DNA of 52,078 bases from Avibacterium volantium_A (GTDB lineage Bacteria > Pseudomonadota > Gammaproteobacteria > Enterobacterales > Pasteurellaceae). Positions within the stretch are counted from its first letter, which is position 1. Each line of letters starts with the position of its first letter. The position numbers and the translations under genes were made by a program. Shown piece after piece: positions 34,468 to 42,306 of this stretch. Where the stretch lies: contig NZ_JBMMGT010000017.1 of NCBI RefSeq assembly GCF_049366555.1, forward strand, positions 1 to 52,078, written 5' to 3'. The notes beneath the pieces are model-generated. The model had not been told where the DNA came from. It saw nothing but the letters and a program-made list of their open reading frames with translations, and searched no databases.

Positions 34468-36048
34468 TTATGGCGTGTAATAGGTTGCTGAACCCGGGCC
34501 AACAGGCAAGCCAAGGACAAACACCCAAACAAAGAATAGCCCTGACCACGCAATTAAGAATGCAACAGAATAAGGCAACATCATTGATACCATTGTGCCT
34601 ACGCCCGCATCTTTCTTGTATTTGATCACTGTTGCCATAATTAGTCCGAAATAGCTCATCATTGGCGTAATAATATTGGTTACGGAATCGCCAATGCGAT
34701 ACGCACCTTGAATCACTTCAGGGGCATAGCCTGCCAGCATTAGCATAGGAACGAAAATTGGGGCGGTAACTGCCCATTGTGCCGAGGCAGAGCCGATCAT
34801 TAAATTAATAAAAGCACAGATTACAATAAAGCCAATAAATAATAGCCCGCCGTGTAAACCGAGATCTTTGAGCAATGTCGCCCCTTTTACAGCAATAATT
34901 TGTCCAATATTTGTCCAGCTGAAGAAAGCAATAAATTGAGCGGCGAAGAAAATAATAACCAAATATAGCCCTAGGGTGCTCATTATTTCTGCCATTGCAT
35001 TGACCACATCTTTGTCGCTACGGATAGATTTTACTACCACGCCATAAACAATGCCGGGGATTGCAAAGAGTAAGAAAATAAATACCACGATAGATTTTAA
35101 GAATGGTGATCCTGTGATTAGCCCTGTGCTTGGGTTACGCAAAATACCATTTTCTGGTACAACGCTAAGAGCAAGTAATGCACTAAGTAGTAAAAACGTT
35201 AGCCCAGCGAAGACAAGCCCTTTGCGTTCCAAAGGAGACACTTCGGCGGAGCGCTGTTGAGCCAATTCTTCTTGGCTGAGTGAACCTGTGTATTCACCTA
35301 ACTGTGGTTCTACGATTTTCTCAGTAATAATATAGCCGATAATCGCGATCACAAAGGTACTCGCACACATAAAATACCAGTTTGCTTCAGCGCCAACGAC
35401 ATAGCTTGGATCGATAATTTGTGCAGCTTGTTGTGTGATCCCAGCCAGTAGTGGATCGATTGTGCCGAGTAATAAATTCGCCGAATAACCACCAGATACC
35501 CCTGCAAAAGCGGCGGCTAAACCTGCAAGTGGGTGGCGACCAAGAGAATGGAAAATAATGGCTGAAAGAGGAATTAGCACAAGATAGCCTAATTCTGCCG
35601 CCATATTCGACATAATCCCCGCGAACACGACTGCAAGTGTGGTGAGTTTGCGTGGTGCTTTTAATACCACTAAACGCATTGCGGCAGAAATTAAACCAGA
35701 TTTTTCTGCAATCCCCACACCGAGCATTGCTACAAGCACTGTTCCCAACGGTGCGAAGCTTGTAAAATTCTTCACTAAATTGGTAAGGATTTTTATCAAG
35801 CCTTCTTGATTAAGTAAACTGACTGCATAAATGACTCCATCAGGGCTACGACCTTTTGCCCCCTCGGGACGTGGATCAAGGGCGGAAAGTCCAAAATATT
35901 CGCCTAAAGCAGAAGAAATAAGAAGTAAAGCAATAAGAATAATAAAGAGGGTTACAGGGTGGGGAAGTGCATTACCAAGCCATTCTATGGTGCGCAGAAA
36001 CTTGCTTCCCTTTTGTGGTGTTTGTGCTGGGCTTTTTAATGATGTCAT
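34468..36048 (-). CDS. AbgT-family transporter (p-aminobenzoyl-glutamate type)
   Basis: A 526-residue inner-membrane transporter with about 9-11 helices and the AbgT family pattern: FLRTIEWLGNALPHPVTLF, FAPLGTVLVAMLGVGIAEKSGLI, ELGYLVLIPLSAIIFHSLGRHPLAG, FAGVSGGYSANLL, and IGSASAQWAVTAPIFVPMLMLAGYAPE with RIGDSVTNIITPMMSYFGL. E. coli AbgT imports p-aminobenzoyl-glutamate, while MtrF and YdaH export sulfonamides and antimetabolites; the direction here cannot be told. No abgAB hydrolase genes are adjacent. folP lies 2 kb away in the other orientation. Confidence 0.9.
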   Translation of the reverse strand: MTSLKSPAQTPQKGSKFLRTIEWLGNALPHPVTLFIILIALLLISSALGEYFGLSALDPRPEGAKGRSPDGVIYAVSLLNQEGLIKILTNLVKNFTSFAPLGTVLVAMLGVGIAEKSGLISAAMRLVVLKAPRKLTTLAVVFAGIMSNMAAELGYLVLIPLSAIIFHSLGRHPLAGLAAAFAGVSGGYSANLLLGTIDPLLAGITQQAAQIIDPSYVVGAEANWYFMCASTFVIAIIGYIITEKIVEPQLGEYTGSLSQEELAQQRSAEVSPLERKGLVFAGLTFLLLSALLALSVVPENGILRNPSTGLITGSPFLKSIVVFIFLLFAIPGIVYGVVVKSIRSDKDVVNAMAEIMSTLGLYLVIIFFAAQFIAFFSWTNIGQIIAVKGATLLKDLGLHGGLLFIGFIVICAFINLMIGSASAQWAVTAPIFVPMLMLAGYAPEVIQGAYRIGDSVTNIITPMMSYFGLIMATVIKYKKDAGVGTMVSMMLPYSVAFLIAWSGLFFVWVFVLGLPVGPGSATYYTP

Positions 36049-36241
36049 CGTTCACCTCATTGTTAGTTGTTAATAAAAAGTAAACATCTATAACTTTAAT
36101 GCTTTTTTCTCAAAAAGCTAGCCTTACGATAGATTAAAATTGCATAAGATATAGCAAAATTTTTATTGAAAGAAATAAGAAAAAGCCAGTATTATGTGAA
36201 AACTTAGGATCAAAGATTTGCAATAAACATAAGGAGCAACA

Positions 36242-37585
36242 ATGATGTGGAGCTATATTACGATTAATTTAGTCATATTTATTGCTTTATTAATCGGCGT
36301 GAAATGGTACTTTAACCGAAATCACACGCTATCGCATAGCGTGTTTTTGGCGTTAATTTTAGGGGGATTGTTTGGTGGCGCATTGCATTTTCTTTATGAC
36401 AGCAATGCCCCTGTGATAAAAGAAACCTTAAACTGGATTGGCATTGTCGGCAGTGGTTATGTAAGATTGCTGCAAATGATTGTAATGCCGCTGGTTTTTG
36501 TATCGATTCTCTCTGCAGTGGCACGCTTGCAAGGTGCAAGTTCACTGGGCAAGATCAGTGTTAGCGTACTTTCTGTCCTGCTCATCACAACGGCAATCGC
36601 AGCGGTGATTGGGATTACAATGGCAAATTTATTTGATCTTTCTGCCGAAGGGCTAGTGGCAGGCGATCGTGAGCTTGCCGCGCAAGATCGCGTGCTTGGT
36701 CGAGCAGAAAAAGTGGCAGGCTTGAATGTGCCGACAATGTTGCTTTCTTTTATTCCGAAAAATCCTTTTGCTGAACTCACTGGCGCAAACCCAACTTCTA
36801 TTATCAGCGTGGTGATTTTTGCAGCGTTTTTAGGCGTGGCGATTTTGCGCATTCGTCAAGACAATGAAGAACTTGCCAATCGCTTATCGCAAGGGGTGGA
36901 AAGTTTGAATAAATTAGTGATGAGCCTTGTTCGCGTGGTGATTCGTCTTACCCCTTATGGCGTATTGGCATTGATGACAAAAGTGGTTGCCACTTCAAAT
37001 CTTGCAGATATTCTTAATTTGCTCGGTTTTATCGTGGCATCTTATTTAGCTATTTTCTTAATGTTTGTGGTACACGGTATTTTACTTTCTTTGGTGAAAG
37101 TGAATCCAATTCGTTATTATCAACAAGCCTTTCCGACTTTGCTGTTTGCATTCACTTCACGTTCAAGTGCGGCGACAATTCCAATGAATATTGAAACCCA
37201 AGTATCAAAATTGAACGTGCCTTCAGCCATTGCCAATTTTGCTGCATCTTTTGGGGCGACAATCGGACAAAACGGCTGTGCAGGGATTTATCCTGCAATG
37301 CTCGCCGTAATGGTAGCGCCAACGGTGGGGATTGATCCAATGTCCTTAGACTTTTTGCTGACCCTCGTATTAGTAGTAACCCTTTCTTCCTTTGGCATTG
37401 CTGGTGTGGGCGGCGGAGCAACCTTTGCTGCGATCATCGTGCTTTCCACAATGGGCTTACCGCTCGCATTAGTCGGCTTACTCATTTCCATTGAACCGCT
37501 AATTGATATGGGACGCACCGCCCTAAACGTAAACGGTGCAATGACCGCCGGTGTGGTTTCAAGCAGAATTCTGCGCAAATCTTAA
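36242..37585 (+). CDS. tcyP: L-cystine:cation symporter TcyP
   Basis: A 447-residue sodium/proton:dicarboxylate-fold symporter closely matching E. coli TcyP (YdjN), which imports cystine. Shared blocks: IVGSGYVRLLQMIVMPLVFVSILSAVARLQ, LSFIPKNPFAELTGANPTSIISVV, the hairpin motif FAFTSRSSAATIP, ASFGATIGQNGCAGIYPAMLAVMVAPTVG, GVGGGATFAAIIVLSTMGLP and EPLIDMGRTALNVNGAMTAG. AAGGAGCA lies about 5 bases before the ATG. Monocistronic. Confidence 0.94.
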   Translation: MMWSYITINLVIFIALLIGVKWYFNRNHTLSHSVFLALILGGLFGGALHFLYDSNAPVIKETLNWIGIVGSGYVRLLQMIVMPLVFVSILSAVARLQGASSLGKISVSVLSVLLITTAIAAVIGITMANLFDLSAEGLVAGDRELAAQDRVLGRAEKVAGLNVPTMLLSFIPKNPFAELTGANPTSIISVVIFAAFLGVAILRIRQDNEELANRLSQGVESLNKLVMSLVRVVIRLTPYGVLALMTKVVATSNLADILNLLGFIVASYLAIFLMFVVHGILLSLVKVNPIRYYQQAFPTLLFAFTSRSSAATIPMNIETQVSKLNVPSAIANFAASFGATIGQNGCAGIYPAMLAVMVAPTVGIDPMSLDFLLTLVLVVTLSSFGIAGVGGGATFAAIIVLSTMGLPLALVGLLISIEPLIDMGRTALNVNGAMTAGVVSSRILRKS

Positions 37586-37648
37586 TTCTGCAAAATATAA
37601 GTGCGGTGGTTTTTTAGAAAGTTTTTTCAGATTCTATATAAAAATAAT

Positions 37649-37690
37649 AAAGGCTAGCTTTTAGATTTTTATCTTTTAAGTTAGCCTTTT
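37649..37690. terminator. Terminator between tcyP and potE (convergent)
   Basis: AAAGGCTAGCTT (from 37649) pairs with AAGTTAGCCTTTT (to 37690) around an AT-rich loop, with one mismatch. T- and A-rich flanks suit both directions. Confidence 0.7.
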
Positions 37691-37717
37691 GATTTTTAGT
37701 ATTTTTCTGCTACTAGA

Positions 37718-39040
37718 TCATTTCGCTTTGCTCATCATAGAGAAATCAAATTTATAGGATACAAATCCATAAAGAGTCCAACCAACAAAAGTTACGATTG
37801 AGCCATATAGCATAGCTTGTTCTCCTGCTGCATAGAGCGCATAAATGCTATACAGTGAACCAATGAAAGCAACAAAAATAGTAATTTTATATTTATTGGT
37901 TGAAACATTAGCAGATCTTAAGAGTACACCAAGTGCAGCCATAGATAATAAGTATGGAATAACATTGGTAACTACAGCAAGATCGACTAACACATTAAAT
38001 TGTTTATTTAATGATGGACTAATAGTCATAAATGCGAGTAGTGTTTGAATTGCAGTGATTGTTACCATTCCAATAATTGGGGCATTTTTATCGGTAACTT
38101 TTTTGAAGAAAGCAGGGAAGTACCCTTCTTCTGCAGAAGATTTAAATACTTGAGCTATAGTAAATTGCCAGCCCAATAATGAACCAAAACAAGATAATAC
38201 CATTAATCCCATAATGATTTTTCCTGTCGTTTCATTAAACATATGTGCAAAAGCTAATCCAAATGGCGCTGTAGAATTAGCGAGTTCTAAGTTTGGCACT
38301 ATGCCAGCAATAACATTGGTTGATACGATATAAATTACGGCAGCGCCAAGTGTTCCACCTAATACAGCAATAGGAACATTTTTCTCTGGATTTTCTACGA
38401 CATCAGTATTTGCACAAGCCGATTCTAAACCCAGAAACGCCCATAAGGTCATTGAAATAGATACACTAATGGCTTCAAATGTTGGAACATGATGTGGATT
38501 CCAAGAATTTACATACATTGAACCATCGAACCAATACCAACCAATAATACTAATTCCTACAACAGGGATAATCACTCCCCAAATAGTGAATGAACTGATA
38601 TTCCCTGTGATTCTTGGACCTCCGAAATTTAGCGAGGTAGCAAGCCATAGTGTGAAAATTGTCCATAAAGCAATGCTCACAGGAGATAGGCTTACGCCAA
38701 ATAATTCAGAACCATAGCCTACAGCAGAGATTGCAATGGCGGTATTTGCAATAACAAGCGATACGCCATAGGTGTAATTAGCCATAAAATTTCCAGCTTT
38801 ACCGAAAGAATATTCTGCATATCCTCCCATACCACCAGATTTTTTACTAAACATACCACATTGTGCAAAAGCATAAGCTAATGCAGTTGAGCCAACCGCG
38901 GTTACAAGCCAAGAGACAATTGAAATTGTTCCGATTTCAGCTAATTTTGTAGGGAGCATAATAATTCCTGATCCCATCATATTTACCATTGTTAAGATAG
39001 TGAGCTGAAGTACACCAATTTTGTTATTTTTAGTACTCAT
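37718..39040 (-). CDS. potE: Putrescine:ornithine antiporter PotE
   Basis: A 440-residue APC-family antiporter with 12 membrane helices that brings in ornithine and expels putrescine. Family blocks: MVNMMGSGIIMLPTKLAEIG, SKKSGGMGGYAEYSFG, GLESACANTDVVENPEKNVPIAVLGGT, and a C-terminal VGWTLYGFVSYKFD. It is the second gene of the speF-potE operon, 52 bases after speF, and has a strong ribosome site (AAGGAGTAAATT-ATG). The pair consumes cytoplasmic protons and so protects against acid. Confidence 0.95.
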   Translation of the reverse strand: MSTKNNKIGVLQLTILTMVNMMGSGIIMLPTKLAEIGTISIVSWLVTAVGSTALAYAFAQCGMFSKKSGGMGGYAEYSFGKAGNFMANYTYGVSLVIANTAIAISAVGYGSELFGVSLSPVSIALWTIFTLWLATSLNFGGPRITGNISSFTIWGVIIPVVGISIIGWYWFDGSMYVNSWNPHHVPTFEAISVSISMTLWAFLGLESACANTDVVENPEKNVPIAVLGGTLGAAVIYIVSTNVIAGIVPNLELANSTAPFGLAFAHMFNETTGKIIMGLMVLSCFGSLLGWQFTIAQVFKSSAEEGYFPAFFKKVTDKNAPIIGMVTITAIQTLLAFMTISPSLNKQFNVLVDLAVVTNVIPYLLSMAALGVLLRSANVSTNKYKITIFVAFIGSLYSIYALYAAGEQAMLYGSIVTFVGWTLYGFVSYKFDFSMMSKAK

Positions 39041-39052
39041 AATTTACTCCTT

Positions 39053-39084
39053 AGAAAGTGCAGTGAAATTTCACCGCACTTTCT
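39053..39084 (-). terminator. USS-like palindrome between speF and potE
   Basis: AGAAAGTGCAGTGAAA followed directly by TTTCACCGCACTTTCT, palindromic with one mismatch because one arm is a degenerate USS (AAGTGCAGT). Between co-transcribed genes it may attenuate potE or protect the speF mRNA end. Confidence 0.55.
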
Positions 39085-39092
39085 ATTTCTAT

Positions 39093-41255
39093 TTAGTGGT
39101 TAGTTAATACATATCCGTAAGCCCGAGTGCGTCCATCAGGATCTTTTTGGAGATAAACCCCTTGGATCTCTGGTGCAAATCCTGGAAGTGTATTAATGCC
39201 TTCTTCTAAAGCGAGAAAATATTGTTGTGCCGTAGTGCTCCATTTTTCTCCTGGTACTACGCACAATACGCCTGGTGGGTAAGGGAGTGCCCCTTCTGCG
39301 GCAATTCGACCAACAATATTGGTTAGAGGGACAAGCTCGACATTATTACGAATAAATTCAATGTTCGCGGCTTGTGGATTGAGAGCGTATTCAGGTAATG
39401 TTGCTTTACGGAAAAGTGCTTTTTGTAGCTGTTTTACGTTACGGCTAACATAGAGATCGTGCATCTCCTGACAAAGCTGATGAATCGTGTAACCTTGGTA
39501 GCGTTCTTCATTATTTTTGTACACAGTAGGTAGTACGTCTTTGAGTAACGAATTTTGCTTAATGTGTTTTTCAAATAATGCGATTTGTGCAACCAATGTT
39601 TGCATTTTTGTGAGAGTTTCTGCTGGAGTAAGAAGGAATAAAATAGAGTTTAAATCGCATTTTTCAGGGATAATGCCATTTTCTCGCAAATAGTTCGCAA
39701 GAATAGTGGCAGGAATTCCGAAAGATTCATACTCACCATTTGCAAGGCTAATACCGGGCGTGGTTAGGAGAAGCTTGCAAGGATCAACGAAGTATTGATC
39801 TTCTGCATAACCTTCAAATTTATGCCAAGTATCGTGAGCGTGGAATTTAAAGAATTCAAGATTAGTTGCAATCTCTTCAGTATTGTAATCTTGCCATTTT
39901 TTACCATTAATCATCGTTGGAATAAATGGACGAATAAGATCACAGTTGTTGAGAATCATTTTTCTTGCTTCTATACCAACCTTGACACAATCATGCCATA
40001 GCTTGCGCCCAGCAGCGCTACCTTGAATTTGGGCGTTCACATCCAAACTTGCAAATAGAGGATAAAATGGACTTGTTGAAGCATGTAGCATAAAAGCGTT
40101 ATTTAGTCGTTTATGATTTACATAACGAGCTTGTCCTTTGATATGCTTATCTTTTTTGTGAATTTGTGATGCTTGTGAAAAACCAGCTTGTTGCTTATGT
40201 ACAGATTGAGTAACAAAAATACCCGGATCATTTTCGTTGAGTTCAAGTAGTAATGGTGAACTATCTTTCATCATTGGAATGAACTGTTCATAGCCAACCC
40301 AAGCAGAGTCAAACAAAATATAATCACAAAGATGACCAATTTTATCGACAACTTGACGTGCGTTATAAATTGTTCCGTCATAAGTACCTAATTGAATAAC
40401 GGCTAAGCGGAATGGGCGAGACTGAGATAATTTTTCTGGTGCGGTTTCTTTTATCAGAGATTTTAGGTAATCCTCATCAAAGCAGTGACTATCAATTCCT
40501 CCAATAAAACCAAATGGATTTCGTGCCGTTTCTAGATAAATTGGTGTAGCACCAGCTTGAACTAAGGCTCCATGGTGAACAGACTTGTGATTGTTTCTAT
40601 CAAATAACACCAGATCACCTGGTGAAAGTAGGGCATTTAACACCACTTTATTGGAAGCAGATGTTCCATTTAATACAAAGTATGTTTTATCAGCGTTGAA
40701 TACTTGAGCAGCGTGTTTTTGTGCATCACAAGCTGCACCTTCGTGGATAAGCAAATCACCTAGTTTTACGTCAGCATTACAAATATCTGAACGGAAAATG
40801 TTTTCACCATAGAAATCATATAAGAAACGACCAGCGGGATGTTTCCGATAGTATTGACCACCTTGGTGTCCAGGACAGTCAAAGGCAATATTCCCCATTT
40901 CTACATACTCACTTAGCATTTTGAAGAAAGGAGGAAGCATTTTCTCTTCATAGAGTTTTGCTGAAGTTTCTATTTGTCTGCTATAAAGATGAATGTCATA
41001 GCTGTTTAAATCCTGGATATGGAAGACTTTATCGAAATATTTAGGATTAAGTTTCTGATTTTCGTGTAAAACAACAAAAACAGGAATATTAAACTCAGTT
41101 GCTAATATTTCATCAATATATTGTTCAATATCATCTGTAGTAAGTACAATTGCACCAACATCTGTAAAATCAGTGTTTTCAATTAACACTAGTTCTCTTT
41201 GTGTTGAAAAATACTGCTCAACATCTTTGCTATATGCGATTTTTAAAATTGACAT
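39093..41255 (-). CDS. speF: Inducible ornithine decarboxylase
   Basis: PLP enzyme (720 residues) making putrescine from ornithine. It has the N-terminal wing domain of prokaryotic Orn/Lys/Arg decarboxylases, FDCPGHQGGQYYRKHPAG, FVLNGTSASNKVVLNALL, FDSAWVGYEQFIP, the PLP lysine in SVHKQQAGFSQASQIHKK near residue 353, and FVDPCKLLLTTPGI. AAGGATTTT precedes the ATG by about 7 bases. The partner potE and a SpeFL-type leader identify it as the inducible SpeF rather than constitutive SpeC. Long GC-poor leader upstream. Confidence 0.96.
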   Translation of the reverse strand: MSILKIAYSKDVEQYFSTQRELVLIENTDFTDVGAIVLTTDDIEQYIDEILATEFNIPVFVVLHENQKLNPKYFDKVFHIQDLNSYDIHLYSRQIETSAKLYEEKMLPPFFKMLSEYVEMGNIAFDCPGHQGGQYYRKHPAGRFLYDFYGENIFRSDICNADVKLGDLLIHEGAACDAQKHAAQVFNADKTYFVLNGTSASNKVVLNALLSPGDLVLFDRNNHKSVHHGALVQAGATPIYLETARNPFGFIGGIDSHCFDEDYLKSLIKETAPEKLSQSRPFRLAVIQLGTYDGTIYNARQVVDKIGHLCDYILFDSAWVGYEQFIPMMKDSSPLLLELNENDPGIFVTQSVHKQQAGFSQASQIHKKDKHIKGQARYVNHKRLNNAFMLHASTSPFYPLFASLDVNAQIQGSAAGRKLWHDCVKVGIEARKMILNNCDLIRPFIPTMINGKKWQDYNTEEIATNLEFFKFHAHDTWHKFEGYAEDQYFVDPCKLLLTTPGISLANGEYESFGIPATILANYLRENGIIPEKCDLNSILFLLTPAETLTKMQTLVAQIALFEKHIKQNSLLKDVLPTVYKNNEERYQGYTIHQLCQEMHDLYVSRNVKQLQKALFRKATLPEYALNPQAANIEFIRNNVELVPLTNIVGRIAAEGALPYPPGVLCVVPGEKWSTTAQQYFLALEEGINTLPGFAPEIQGVYLQKDPDGRTRAYGYVLTNH

Positions 41256-41446
41256 AATAAAATCCTTGTGTAATTTTAGGCAAAGAATCCCCTTGAAATA
41301 AAATTTAAGTTTTATTTCTAGCTAGGAAATAGATTGCAGTTAATGTTTTGAATACAAAAATCTACTATGTAAAAATATAAATACTTTTACAAAATAAATA
41401 ATGTAAACTAAACAGGGAATGTTTTTTAGATGAAAGACATCATCTA

Positions 41447-41554
41447 TTACGAGAAGTAATGAGATGAGCTGTTCTGAATAGCAAATAAAGAATAAGAAAA
41501 GCAAGAACGGTGAGATGGCATCATAATATGTCGTGTTCTACGAATGTGGGCCAT
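41447..41554 (-). CDS. speFL: SpeFL-type ornithine-sensing leader peptide (35 residues)
   Basis: A short leader ORF ending 191 bases before speF. It begins Met-Ala and then HIRRTRHIM, which matches the core of the E. coli/Salmonella arrest peptide SpeFL (HIRRTTHIM). The rest (PSHRSCFSYSLFAIQ, ending SSSHYFS) is similar in type (His/Arg then Phe/Ser/Tyr-rich) but diverged. AAAGGA at 41569-41564 is 9 bases upstream. In enterobacteria, ornithine binds in the ribosome exit tunnel with nascent SpeFL, stalls the ribosome, prevents Rho termination and turns on speF. The same mechanism is inferred here from motif and position. Confidence 0.88.
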   Translation of the reverse strand: MAHIRRTRHIMMPSHRSCFSYSLFAIQNSSSHYFS

Positions 41555-41583
41555 TAAAGAAATTCCTTTACCAGGATTATAAT

Positions 41584-41679
41584 CTATGTGATACTTTTGT
41601 TTGTTTGTTTGTTTGTTTGTTTGTTTGTTTGTTTGTTTGTTTGTTTGTTTGTTTGTTTGTTTGTTTGTTTGTTTAGCAT
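41584..41679 (-). CDS. Repeat-encoded upstream leader ORF, candidate phase-variable extension of SpeFL
   Basis: On the minus strand a strong ribosome site GGGAGGAA is placed 3-6 bases before ATG 41679, which opens directly into 19 AAAC units, coding for repeated Asn-Lys-Gln-Thr. With 19 copies the frame ends at TAG 41586-41584 just after the repeat (31 residues), 30 bases before the SpeFL start. The distance from this ATG to the SpeFL ATG is 125 bases; adding one unit (129) or removing two (117) makes the frames equal, and no stop lies between repeat and SpeFL in that frame (Lys-Tyr-His-Ile-Asp-Tyr-Asn-Pro-Gly-Lys). The result would be a 78-residue extended SpeFL at 20 units. Translation of this ORF is unproven. 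Confidence 0.6.
   Translation of the reverse strand: MLNKQTNKQTNKQTNKQTNKQTNKQTNKSIT
41599..41674. repeat. Tetranucleotide tandem repeat, 19 x GTTT (AAAC on the coding strand)
   Basis: Nineteen uninterrupted GTTT units by coordinate arithmetic, 76 bases. Perfect tetranucleotide tracts of this length in Pasteurellaceae are typical simple-sequence contingency loci that change length by slipped-strand mispairing. This one lies in the speF leader, between the start codon of the upstream ORF and SpeFL. Confidence 0.95.
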
Positions 41680-41723
41680 AATTTCCTCCCGAACTTATAC
41701 TATAAAGAGCATATTCTATTGCT

Positions 41724-41759
41724 CACTTATATTATTCATTTGATAGTTTCTTGTATCAA
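41724..41759 (-). promoter_or_regulatory. Predicted promoter of the speFL-speF-potE operon
   Basis: On the minus strand TTGATA (41759-41754) and AATAAT (41736-41731) are separated by 17 bases, predicting a start near 41724, some 45 bases before the repeat-bearing ORF. A TATAAT at 41580-41575, between repeat and SpeFL, is an alternative promoter; it lacks a -35 box because the repeat occupies that position. Confidence 0.55.
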
Positions 41760-41776
41760 GAGAAATATGTTAAATA

Positions 41777-41792
41777 TGTGATCGGAATCACT
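41777..41792 (-). promoter_or_regulatory. CRP-like binding site upstream of the speF promoter
   Basis: TGTGATCGGAATCACT closely follows the CRP consensus TGTGA-N6-TCACA. Its centre is about 60 bases upstream of the predicted start near 41724, the class I activation distance. It suggests cAMP control of ornithine decarboxylation. Confidence 0.6.
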
Positions 41793-41799
41793 TTTTATA

Positions 41800-42303
41800 T
41801 TTAAAAAATTGTTTTTTTAATAAGATGTGAGTTTAAGTGGAGATTATTTGGATGGAATTTAACAAATTAGTAACACTTTTGTAAAATTAATATAATGGTA
41901 TTTGTGTTATATAATAAGTGTTTTTTTTATTTTGGATGTTTATTAGATTGAAATTTATGTTAGTTATATAAAAGCTGTTTGAGATTCTGAATTTGAATAA
42001 CAATTTGTTTTGTTACAAAGCTACGGGGCTGGCACTAACGATAATTCAACTATTTTTCACCAGAATATTACAAAGAGAGATTGTTATCATTTCGTACTTA
42101 ACTCCAATGAAGTTTCTATAGATAAAATATAATTTAGTAAGGTTACTATTTTAAATGCTCAGAAAATATAACGGAATTGATAAGAAATCTTTTCCGTTAT
42201 TTCTGAAAGAAGGCAAATTTTGTAACATCAGCACACGAAAAAAATGGTAACATCTTGTAACTTTAGCATGGGGCTAGGGCTAACCTAAGTTAGCCCTTCC
42301 TTT
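41800..42303. other. AT-rich gene-poor region between speF leader and nhaP
   Basis: About 500 bases without a convincing gene. A short frame on the plus strand (about 42153-42248, Met-Leu-Arg-Lys-Tyr-Asn-Gly start) has no ribosome site. GGGGCTGGCACTAACG near 42026 and GGGGCTAGGGCTAACC near 42270 are weakly alike. At the end a hairpin with a plus-strand T-run is found (see next entry). Confidence 0.4.
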
Positions 42304-42306
42304 TTA
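42276..42306 (+). terminator. Plus-strand hairpin without an upstream gene
   Basis: AGGGCTAAC (42276-42284), loop CTAA, GTTAGCCCT (42289-42297), then TCCTTTTT. The T-run is on the plus strand, while the nearest gene (nhaP) reads on the minus strand, so it may end an unrecognised plus-strand transcript or be a weak bidirectional element. Confidence 0.55.

Noticed and set aside
34468..36048. AbgT-family gene near folP read as a sulfonamide-resistance cluster
   Set aside because: Two other genes and a bidirectional terminator lie between them, orientation is opposite, and AbgT members differ in transport direction.
41575..41580. TATAAT between the repeat and SpeFL as the main speF promoter, with repeat length altering promoter spacing
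   Set aside because: Kept only as an alternative: its -35 position falls in the repeat with no matching hexamer, while a better promoter with a CRP-like site lies above the repeat.
41599..41674. The GTTT tract as a CRISPR or other spaced repeat
   Set aside because: It is a continuous 4-base tandem repeat with no spacers and no cas genes.
42020..42290. Two GGGGCT..CTAAC segments as ends of a mobile element
   Set aside because: The match is short and imperfect, in direct orientation, and no transposase or target duplication is visible.
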